A DNA stretch of 6,663 nucleotides from an uncultured Planctomycetaceae bacterium (GTDB taxonomy: Bacteria; Planctomycetota; Planctomycetia; Pirellulales; UBA1268): NCBI GenBank assembly GCA_937926325.1, contig CALAZQ010000181.1, positions 1-6,663 on the forward strand, read 5' to 3'. The translations under genes were made by a program, and so were the position numbers. Each line of letters begins with the position of its first letter. Within the stretch, counting starts at the first letter, position 1. Of the stretch, positions 1 through 4,913 are shown in pieces. Under the pieces are notes generated by a model. That model searched no databases, was not told where the DNA came from, and saw only the letters and a program-made list of their open reading frames with translations.

Positions 1-495
1 GGGCTTTTTCTCGCCAGCGAGCGAGAGGTCTATCGCTACATCTGTGCCCTCGCCCCGGCCCGCGAAGACGCTGACGAAATCATGCAGCAGACAGCCGTGG
101 AACTCTGGCGAAAGTTTGACCAGTTTGACCTGACGCGGCCGTTCACGCCGCTGGCCTGTCGGTTTGCCCTGAATGTCGCCAAACAGTGGCTGGACCGGAA
201 ACGTCGCTGGCGGCACCTGCTGGCAGACGGGCTGGCCGAGCGAATTGCTGATCGCCACGAAGAGCTTCAACCGCTTCTCGATGACCGACTGAAGCATCTC
301 GACGATTGCCTCGACAAGCTTCCAGACAAGCAGCGGTCGATCATCGATGGCTATTACTTTCACAAGCGGTCGGTCGATCAGGTCGCGGCAGAGGCGGGGC
401 GAACCGTTGATGCGGTCTACAAGGCAATGCAGCGGATTCGGCAGGCCTTACAGGAGTGCATCGAACAGGCCGAACTGCTGGAGGGAACGTCATGA
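1..495 (+). CDS. ECF-type RNA polymerase sigma factor, 5'-truncated by the window edge
   Basis: This sigma-70 factor of the extracytoplasmic-function (ECF) class would direct RNA polymerase to a small set of promoters. The reading frame is open from base 1, giving 164 visible residues with no start in the window, so probably only the first few residues are missing. Seen: a region 2 segment with the sequence VYRYICAL, an acidic DADEIMQQTAVELWRKFDQFD stretch, and then PFTPLACRFA (about residues 10-60). A variable linker follows, then region 4 (about residues 100-155) with LPDKQRSIIDGYYF and a helix-turn-helix around SVDQVAAEAGRTVDAVYKAMQRIR. The pattern fits the short sigma-70 subfamily known from Rhodopirellula and Verrucomicrobium (family knowledge). 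The stop codon overlaps the ATG of the FecR-like gene (ATGA), so the two are co-transcribed and translationally coupled. The FecR-like partner probably controls or signals to this factor, but its target promoters cannot be read from the window. Confidence 0.9.
   Translation, partial: GLFLASEREVYRYICALAPAREDADEIMQQTAVELWRKFDQFDLTRPFTPLACRFALNVAKQWLDRKRRWRHLLADGLAERIADRHEELQPLLDDRLKHLDDCLDKLPDKQRSIIDGYYFHKRSVDQVAAEAGRTVDAVYKAMQRIRQALQECIEQAELLEGTS
480..485 (+). promoter_or_regulatory. Ribosome binding site of the FecR-like gene
   Basis: GGAGGG lies 6 nt before the ATG at 492, inside the last codons of the sigma factor gene. It decides the start: the ATG at 456 in the same frame has no comparable motif and would overlap the sigma gene by 40 bases. 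Confidence 0.75.
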
Positions 496-1976
496 ACTTT
501 CCCTCGGTCGAGTTTGACGCGGCAGTGGCGGCCGCCTGCCACGGCACCGCCACCGAAGCGGACCTCGTTGGGCTGGGCCAACTCCTCCAGCACGACGATG
601 CTGCGCTCGATGAGTACCTGCTGCGGACCGAACTGCACGCCGCGCTGCTGACAACGCCACGGTTCACGGGGCCCGTCGATTTTGCAGGCATCGCTGCTGC
701 CGGCGACAGCATTTCGCACTCCGGGAGGGCGGCCAGGGGCCGTTTCCTCATCGCCGCCGCGGCGGTTACGGCCCTCAGCCTGCTGCTGGCGGCCTGGGGC
801 GCTTTCGGAAGCCTGACCCGCCCGACGGCTTCAACTACCTCGGCAGAGGACGTCGCCGCCATTGTCGGTAGCTTCCTGACGCTTGAGGCGGTCGAATGGG
901 TTGCCCCAGAGACAACCGTTCAACAGGGTGACCCGCTGCGGGCGGGCCAACTGATTGAACTGGTCCGAGGCACCGTTCAGCTTCAGTTCACCAGCGGGGC
1001 ATCGGTCCGACTGAGTGGCCCGGCTATTTTCAGGGCCGAGTCGCCACTGACGGCGGTGCTGACGATGGGGCGGGTGGCGGTGACGGCTGATACACCGGAA
1101 TCGAAGGGCTTCACGCTGCGGACCAGGACCGGGCGAATCGTCGATCTTGGCACCGAGTTCACTGCCGAGGCGCTTCCCGACGGCCGCTGCCGCATCGGCG
1201 TCGCCTCGGGGCTCGTCAGCTTTCATCCGGGCCAGGAGGGGGCGGGCCAGCTCCTGCGGGCGGGCGATCTGATGGAGGTCGAGCCGGGCCACCGCCAGGT
1301 GATCACCCGGATTGAACAAGGGGATGAAACGCCCGCCTTCAGTTTCCCCACGATTGAGCCCCCGGCCGCTGATGATCGCGCCGGCAGCGGCCAGTCAGCC
1401 ATCCGTCGGGTCTTCGGCGACTTGTATGAGCACCCCCGGAGGCAGGCGCAGAGCGCGCCGCCCGAGATTCTGCTCGATGGCAAGGGGCAGTCGAATCCTG
1501 ATGCCCCGGAGGAGTCGCTCTATTTTGCCGATGCCCAGACCGGCGGCCTGCACCTCGATCTGGGCGAGCCGGTCGCGATTCGCAAAATCAACGTCTATTC
1601 CTGGCATCGCTGCCTGAATCCGGGCTTTGAACAGAAGCTGCGGCAGGCTCATCGGGAGCGGGCTGCCCAAAATTATGTTGTCTATGGCTCGGTGGCAGCT
1701 CAGCGACCAGCGGTCGACGGCCCCCTCGCCGACGCGGGCTGGACGCTCATTGCCCGGGTCAACTCCGACGCCTATTTCGGCCTGACCGGCACGGCACGTC
1801 CAGCCCAGCAGGCCTCGTCGATTACTTCCGGACGGGGCACCGTCGGCCAGTACCGGCACCTGCTGTTCATCGTGCAGCCGACCGTCGGGACGAACCACAC
1901 CGGCGAGGACTTGAGCTTCGGCACCTTCTTTGGCGAGATCGACGTCCATGGCGAGTCGGTGCTGACGGCGGAATAA
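492..1976 (+). CDS. FecR-domain membrane protein with C-terminal discoidin-like domain (putative anti-sigma/signalling partner)
   Basis: This 494-residue, single-pass inner-membrane protein is probably the regulator of the upstream sigma factor. Seen: an N-terminal cytoplasmic segment (about 1-80) with a leucine/acidic helix pattern (LVGLGQLLQHDDAALDEYL) like that of planctomycete anti-sigma-like FecR proteins. A membrane helix follows at about 84-107 (FLIAAAAVTALSLLLAAWGAF). The periplasmic FecR domain spans about 140-275 and includes GTVQLQFTSGASVRLSGPA, the RTGRIVDLGTEF motif (about 212-223) and VASGLVSF. The C-terminal part (about 325-490) reads as a beta-rich galactose-binding/discoidin-like module: DLGEPVAIRKINVYSWH (356-372), AAQNYVVYGS, WTLIARVNSD, YRHLLFIV and GTFFGEIDV. 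Many planctomycete FecR proteins instead end in a LamG-type module (family knowledge). The downstream domain probably senses or binds a surface carbohydrate or wall ligand, which is an inference. The gene is translationally coupled to the sigma gene. The FecR assignment is firm; the C-terminal fold assignment is moderate. Confidence 0.85.
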   Translation: MNFPSVEFDAAVAAACHGTATEADLVGLGQLLQHDDAALDEYLLRTELHAALLTTPRFTGPVDFAGIAAAGDSISHSGRAARGRFLIAAAAVTALSLLLAAWGAFGSLTRPTASTTSAEDVAAIVGSFLTLEAVEWVAPETTVQQGDPLRAGQLIELVRGTVQLQFTSGASVRLSGPAIFRAESPLTAVLTMGRVAVTADTPESKGFTLRTRTGRIVDLGTEFTAEALPDGRCRIGVASGLVSFHPGQEGAGQLLRAGDLMEVEPGHRQVITRIEQGDETPAFSFPTIEPPAADDRAGSGQSAIRRVFGDLYEHPRRQAQSAPPEILLDGKGQSNPDAPEESLYFADAQTGGLHLDLGEPVAIRKINVYSWHRCLNPGFEQKLRQAHRERAAQNYVVYGSVAAQRPAVDGPLADAGWTLIARVNSDAYFGLTGTARPAQQASSITSGRGTVGQYRHLLFIVQPTVGTNHTGEDLSFGTFFGEIDVHGESVLTAE

Positions 1977-2093
1977 CGCACAGCCTGAGCGAGAGGCCGG
2001 CACCCGCAGGCCACGGGTTTGCTATGCTGCGGAAATCTGTTCAGCGGCTCTTCCTCAGCTCAGGCGGCCACCCTTCCGGCTGCTGCCCCCGGC
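1977..2093 (+). other. Short intergenic region with an 8-bp inverted repeat
   Basis: No gene is supported here. GCCTGAGC at 1983-1990 is matched by its exact complement GCTCAGGC at 2058-2065, 67 nt apart. A TATGCT box at 2023-2028 could be a -10 element for the next gene, but no matching -35 is visible. There is no strong terminator after the FecR-like gene, so read-through into the next gene is possible. Confidence 0.3.
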
Positions 2094-2681
2094 ATGTCAA
2101 GCTCTCCGCCCAGTTCCCACCCGACGTCACGGCTGGCCCGCAAACTGCCGCGGACCACCCAGTTGCTGGGGCTGACCCGCTGGTTCAGCATCGTCACCGT
2201 GCTGTCGTCGCTGGTTGGGGCGCTGCTGATGTTCCTCATCGGGGCGGCCAACACGGGGGAAGCGGTGCTGCGATATTTCGGCCTGCGGGTCGATGCGGCG
2301 GCCGCCGCGACCAGCAGCCCCCGGCCGGCGGCCAACCTGCTGCTGCTTGAGTCACTCGACAACGGCCTGACCGGGCTGACCTTCCTCTACTTTGCCTACG
2401 GCATCTACGCCCTGTTCCTGACGACCTCCGAAACCATGGCCGAGGCGCCCCGCTGGCTGAAGGTCGAAAACATCGCAGCCCTGAAGAAGACGCTGCTCGA
2501 GGTGGTGGCCGTGCTGCTTGCCGTGATGTTTGTGCGGGTGCTGGCTGAAAAAATGCTGACCAACGGGCCGAGCTGGGAGATGCTGATCATGCCCGCCGGC
2601 ATCATTGCCATTGCCATCAGCAGCCGGCTGATGTTCAGCGAGCCGCCGCGACCAGCAGCTCATGCTCCGCGGGAAAAGTGA
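2094..2681 (+). CDS. UPF0114/YqhA-family integral membrane protein
   Basis: This 195-residue polytopic inner-membrane protein belongs to the YqhA (UPF0114) family, whose biochemical role is not established. Seen: a hydrophilic, proline/serine-rich N-terminus (1-22), then the family-like opening LLGLTRWFSIVTVLSSLVGALLMFLIGA (helix 1, about 31-51). LLLLESLDNGLTGLTFLYFAYGIYALFL follows (helix 2, about 90-111), then a WLKVENIAALKKTLLEVVAVLLAVMFVRVL segment (helix 3, about 133-152) and a last helix at about 161-179. The motif 'ESLD....L......F.YGIY.LF' and the 'W....NI..LKK.L' stretch support the family call. The length is slightly above the roughly 165-residue E. coli protein because of the tail at each end. 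The start is the first in-frame ATG. It has no clear Shine-Dalgarno motif, and an in-frame TTG at 2019 would add 25 residues rich in Cys, Ser and Ala with no family match. Function in this neighbourhood is unknown. Confidence 0.82.
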   Translation: MSSSPPSSHPTSRLARKLPRTTQLLGLTRWFSIVTVLSSLVGALLMFLIGAANTGEAVLRYFGLRVDAAAAATSSPRPAANLLLLESLDNGLTGLTFLYFAYGIYALFLTTSETMAEAPRWLKVENIAALKKTLLEVVAVLLAVMFVRVLAEKMLTNGPSWEMLIMPAGIIAIAISSRLMFSEPPRPAAHAPREK

Positions 2682-2713
2682 AAGCCCACCCCGGAAACCA
2701 GGATGGGCTTTCA
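2679..2713 (+). terminator. Hairpin terminator of the YqhA-family gene, overlapping its stop codon
   Basis: TGAAAGCCCA (2679-2688) and TGGGCTTTCA (2704-2713) are perfect reverse complements, giving a 10-bp stem with a 15-nt loop. The first three bases are the stop codon. No T tract follows on the + strand, so it may work as a hairpin-only or processing-type 3' end. It lies between convergent genes and could also protect against read-through from the - strand. Confidence 0.6.
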
Positions 2714-2830
2714 GATGCGCGCCGGGGCCTGAGTACCACCCGCCAGAAGGTTCGGACGAGTACGGGCCATTGCCCAGCGGCACGACGGTGAAATGTCGGA
2801 CGATTGTGCAGAAATCGGCCCGCCGGTTGC

Positions 2831-2867
2831 GAATCTTGAGAAGAATTCCCGCGCGGCGTGCGGCCGC
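2831..2867 (-). terminator. Possible 3'-end hairpins of the nuclease gene
   Basis: Just beyond the nuclease stop codon on the - strand there is a GCGGC/GCCGC stem (2863-2867 with 2853-2857, 5-nt loop). A second AT-richer hairpin follows, GAATCTT (2831-2837) against AAGAATTC (2841-2848), with a 3-nt loop and one bulged base. Neither is long. Together they are the only terminator-like structure between the convergent genes on this strand. The rest of 2714-2830 shows no gene and no strong signal. Confidence 0.25.
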
Positions 2868-2874
2868 TCTGCCG

Positions 2875-3822
2875 TTATTCGCCGAACCCGCCCAGTGCCG
2901 GGCGAAGCTCGTCCAGCTTGGCCGAGCCGATCCCGCGAACCCGCAGCAGATCCTCCGGCTTCCGGTAGGGGCGGCTTTCGATGATCCGATTGGCAATCGC
3001 CTCGCCAACGCCGGGCAGGGCCATCAGTTCATCACGAGAAGCGGTGTTCGGATCGACCGTCGTGCCGGGGCTCAGCCGGCCATCCACCGCCTGCAGCAGT
3101 TCACGCTCCTCGTCCCGATCGAGCCGACGTTCCTCCGGCAGCTGCTCCCAGTCGGTATGGGCCCAGGCCCCTGCCCCCTGCTTGGCCGCCTTCAGCTCAA
3201 GATCGCGGAGCCGCTCCCGATAATCATCCCCCGACTCCCCCGCCGGCGTGCTGCGGCAGACGCCATAGGCCCGGGCCATGCCCGTTGAGACGAGATGGCT
3301 GGCCAGATCGCGGCCCTCGGCATCGACGATAAAGCCATAGATTCGCTTGTAGCGGGCACTGCCCCGCCCATCGGCAAAGCTGGTGTGCAGCGTGAACGGC
3401 TCGGCGAGAAATCGGCGGGTTTCCTCGGTTGCGTCCGTCGCGAGGTCCTTGGCAAAGGCAATTGACGCTGCCGCCGTCGGCTTAATGGTCGTGATGCCGA
3501 AGTACCGCCGCTGGCTCCGCAGCCGCCGGGCATCGGTGGAATCACTGATCTGATTCTCGATGCAGTCGGCACCGTAGAGCCGGACCGTGTGTTCATCGCC
3601 GTCGGGCGTCCGAATCCGAAAGCTGTCACCGTCGGCCCAGTCGGTGGGGATGAAGGTGCAGCCCTCAATGGCGACCAGTTCGTCTGCTTGAACGGCTGTC
3701 GGGCCAAGCCCACCGCAGACAAAGACGACGGCAAGCAACTGGACGACCATTCGGCACCGAACTGCCGCTCGTGCTTGTAAGAACAAGAACCTGCCTACGC
3801 TGACCCTCGGCATCTGCAACAC
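2875..3822 (-). CDS. Secreted SNase-like (thermonuclease) nuclease with C-terminal ComEA-type helix-hairpin-helix
   Basis: This 315-residue exported Ca-dependent nuclease is predicted to cut DNA (or RNA) outside the cytoplasm. Seen: an N-terminal signal region with hydrophobic core MVVQLLAVVFVCGGLG (25-40) and a cleavage-like AVQA-DE at about 46. The SNase domain spans about 50-225. It keeps the catalytic set by alignment to the staphylococcal enzyme: D64/D66 (DGDSFRI), R81 and D86 (VRLYGAD), E89, and R160 in YKR. The residue after D86 is Cys (C87), where staphylococcal nuclease has Thr. The tail (about 254-312, DPNTASRDELMALPGVGEAIANRI...LLRVRGIGSAKLDEL) holds a tandem HhH motif like that of ComEA, which binds DNA nonspecifically. 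The GTG start has a good GAAGGA site; an internal ATG at 3750 would give a shorter, classical signal peptide. The gene lies 53 bp downstream of rnc in the same orientation. It probably serves in degradation or handling of environmental DNA (inference). Confidence 0.87.
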   Translation of the reverse strand: MLQMPRVSVGRFLFLQARAAVRCRMVVQLLAVVFVCGGLGPTAVQADELVAIEGCTFIPTDWADGDSFRIRTPDGDEHTVRLYGADCIENQISDSTDARRLRSQRRYFGITTIKPTAAASIAFAKDLATDATEETRRFLAEPFTLHTSFADGRGSARYKRIYGFIVDAEGRDLASHLVSTGMARAYGVCRSTPAGESGDDYRERLRDLELKAAKQGAGAWAHTDWEQLPEERRLDRDEERELLQAVDGRLSPGTTVDPNTASRDELMALPGVGEAIANRIIESRPYRKPEDLLRVRGIGSAKLDELRPALGGFGE

Positions 3823-3828
3823 CTGAAA

Positions 3829-3834
3829 TCCTTC
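3829..3834 (-). promoter_or_regulatory. Ribosome binding site of the nuclease gene
   Basis: GAAGGA on the - strand sits 6 nt before the GTG at 3822. It favours this GTG over the ATG codons at 3813 and 3750, neither of which has a comparable motif at proper spacing. Confidence 0.5.
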
Positions 3835-3863
3835 GAGAACGAGAGCGGACGAACCCCTACGAT

Positions 3864-3882
3864 AAAAACCGTCAGTCAGACG
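3864..3882 (-). terminator. Weak terminator-like hairpin between rnc and the nuclease gene
   Basis: On the - strand CGTC (3882-3879) and GACG (3873-3870) can pair around a 5-nt loop that contains the rnc stop codon, followed by a GTTTTTAT tract. The 4-bp stem is short, so it may only partly terminate. The TATCGT within the T-rich tract (3865-3860) could alternatively be a -10 box for the nuclease, but no -35 is evident. Confidence 0.25.
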
Positions 3883-4631
3883 CCCGTCCGGCCGCGGGGC
3901 GCGACCGGCAGCGTCAGTTCAACCCCCTCCTCCCGCAACAACTCAAGAGCATTGCGGGCGGCCGCCTGCTCTGCTTCCTTTTTGTTGCGGCCCCAGGCGG
4001 GCGGATACCGACGCTGGCCAATCTGGGCCCGAATCTGAAACTCTTTGCTGTGGTCCGGCCCCACCTCGTCGAGCACCTCGTAGGTCGGTGCCACACCAAA
4101 AGTTCCCTGGGCCAGTTGTTGCAGCAACGACTTGTGATTCGAGCCCTCCTTGCCAGAGATCACCTTTTCAATCTCCGGCCCCACCCAGCGTTCCAGAAAG
4201 ACCCGCGCTGGCTCAATGCCCCCGTCGAGGTAGATGGCTGCAATCAGCGACTCGAACATGTCCGACAGCACCGAGTTGGGCACCGGCCGGTGCACCGACA
4301 TCCCCTTGCCGACGATAAGAAAGTCAATCAGGCCGAGTTCCCGGCTGATGCGGCTGCAGGTTTCCCGGCTGACAACGGCCGACTTGATCCGGGTGAGATC
4401 ACCCTCGAGCGACCCGGGAAACTCCCGATAGAGCTGGTCGCAGACGACGAAGCCCAGAATGGCGTCACCCAGAAACTCAAGCCGCTCGTTCGAGGCCAGC
4501 CGGTGGTGGGCGCCGGAGGCATGCGTGACGGCCGCCTGCAAGAGGCTGCGATCCTGAAAGGCATACCCGATACGGGCCTCGCAGGCCGCCAGGCCATCAG
4601 TCGGCGGGGCGAGCGTCGGCTCATCAGACAT
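3876..4631 (-). CDS. rnc: Ribonuclease III
   Basis: This is RNase III, the cytoplasmic Mg-dependent endonuclease that cuts double-stranded RNA in rRNA precursor processing and in turnover of mRNA and antisense duplexes. Seen: 251 residues with the two standard domains. The catalytic domain (about 15-155) carries the signature ERLEFLGDA at 49-57. E49, E52 and D56 correspond to E. coli E38, E41 and D45, and D124 and E127 in SDMFESLIAAIYLDGG correspond to D114 and E117, so all active-site acids are present. The double-stranded RNA-binding domain (about 165-233) contains NHKSLLQQLAQ, PTYEVLDEVGPDHSKEF and the closing KKEAEQAAARNALELL helix. A short proline/arginine tail follows. The ATG at 4631 is chosen for its GGGAG site; a TTG one codon upstream is in frame. 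The gene is divergent from the protease gene, with the nuclease gene downstream. Length is slightly above the usual 225-230 residues. Confidence 0.97.
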   Translation of the reverse strand: MSDEPTLAPPTDGLAACEARIGYAFQDRSLLQAAVTHASGAHHRLASNERLEFLGDAILGFVVCDQLYREFPGSLEGDLTRIKSAVVSRETCSRISRELGLIDFLIVGKGMSVHRPVPNSVLSDMFESLIAAIYLDGGIEPARVFLERWVGPEIEKVISGKEGSNHKSLLQQLAQGTFGVAPTYEVLDEVGPDHSKEFQIRAQIGQRRYPPAWGRNKKEAEQAAARNALELLREEGVELTLPVAPRGRTGV

Positions 4632-4637
4632 CAAAAA

Positions 4638-4643
4638 CTCCCG
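4638..4643 (-). promoter_or_regulatory. Ribosome binding site of rnc
   Basis: CGGGAG on the - strand ends 6 nt before the ATG at 4631, supporting that codon as the start rather than the adjoining TTG. Confidence 0.6.
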
Positions 4644-4656
4644 CTTCTTCCCCCGG

Positions 4657-4686
4657 ACACTACTGCTCGCCGGGCCCGCCTGTCAA
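4657..4686 (-). promoter_or_regulatory. Candidate sigma-70 promoter of rnc
   Basis: A perfect TTGACA (-35) lies at 4686-4681 on the - strand. After an 18-nt GC-rich spacer comes TAGTGT (4662-4657), which keeps the first, second and last bases of the -10 consensus. Transcription would begin near 4650, leaving a leader of about 20 nt that just covers the ribosome binding site. The -35 is strong and the -10 weak. Confidence 0.4.
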
Positions 4687-4797
4687 TTCTGCCACAGCCG
4701 GCCGCCGACCGCCGGCCGAACCATCCTGCCGCCCCTGCCGTACCACTCAATGGAGACGTTCTGCCCGTCGGGAACCGTCCCCTCGTGCCGATCCCCC

Positions 4798-4803
4798 TAT
4801 GAT
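4798..4803 (+). promoter_or_regulatory. Candidate -10 element for the HtrA gene
   Basis: TATGAT differs from the TATAAT consensus at one position and lies 110 nt before the start codon. No recognisable -35 sits 16-18 nt upstream. A GGAAC motif at 4771-4775 is too far away (22 nt) for a normal ECF promoter pair. If used, it would give a leader of about 100 nt. Confidence 0.3.
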
Positions 4804-4872
4804 AGAGGAAAATCGGTTGCCACTGATTGCGCGAGGGTTCATTTCCAACGGCCGATCGTGTCCAGTTCCAGT

Positions 4873-4890
4873 TCCGGCGGGAAAGCCGGA
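4873..4890 (+). promoter_or_regulatory. Leader hairpin just upstream of the HtrA ribosome binding site
   Basis: TTCCGGC... pairs as a perfect 6-bp stem, TCCGGC (4873-4878) with GCCGGA (4885-4890), around a GGGAAA loop. It ends 8 nt before the ribosome binding site. It is preceded by a small direct repeat, CCAGTT at 4862-4867 and 4868-4873. It could tune translation or message stability; no known riboswitch or thermometer class is recognised. Confidence 0.35.
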
Positions 4891-4898
4891 GGGAAGAA

Positions 4899-4905
4899 AA
4901 GGAGG
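4899..4905 (+). promoter_or_regulatory. Strong ribosome binding site of the HtrA gene
   Basis: AAGGAGG is a near-perfect Shine-Dalgarno sequence, 8 nt before the ATG at 4914. It is the best in the window and suggests high translation; it also settles the start of the protease. Confidence 0.8.
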
Positions 4906-4913
4906 ACAACTAG

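Noticed and set aside
1395..2003. 202-codon frame on the - strand opposite the FecR-like gene
   Set aside because: The + strand frame has clear domains and a coupled start. The - frame is without motifs or a plausible start signal.
2019..2093. TTG start at 2019 for the YqhA-family gene
   Set aside because: The extra 25 residues (CCGNLFSGSSSAQAATLP...) have no membrane or family character and no ribosome binding site precedes the TTG. The ATG at 2094 is simpler, although a start error cannot be excluded.
3700..3750. Lipoprotein signal (lipobox) in the nuclease, around VFVCGG
   Set aside because: The residue before the Cys is Val, not Gly, Ala or Ser, and an ordinary signal peptidase I site (AVQA-DE) follows.
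4697..4716. GCCGGC...GCCGGC palindrome in the rnc/HtrA divergent region as an operator
   Set aside because: GCCGGC is self-complementary and common in this high-GC sequence, so the pairing has little weight by itself.
4050..4802. 250-codon frame on the + strand opposite rnc
   Set aside because: It lies antisense to a certain RNase III gene, has no ribosome binding site and its product shows no family features.
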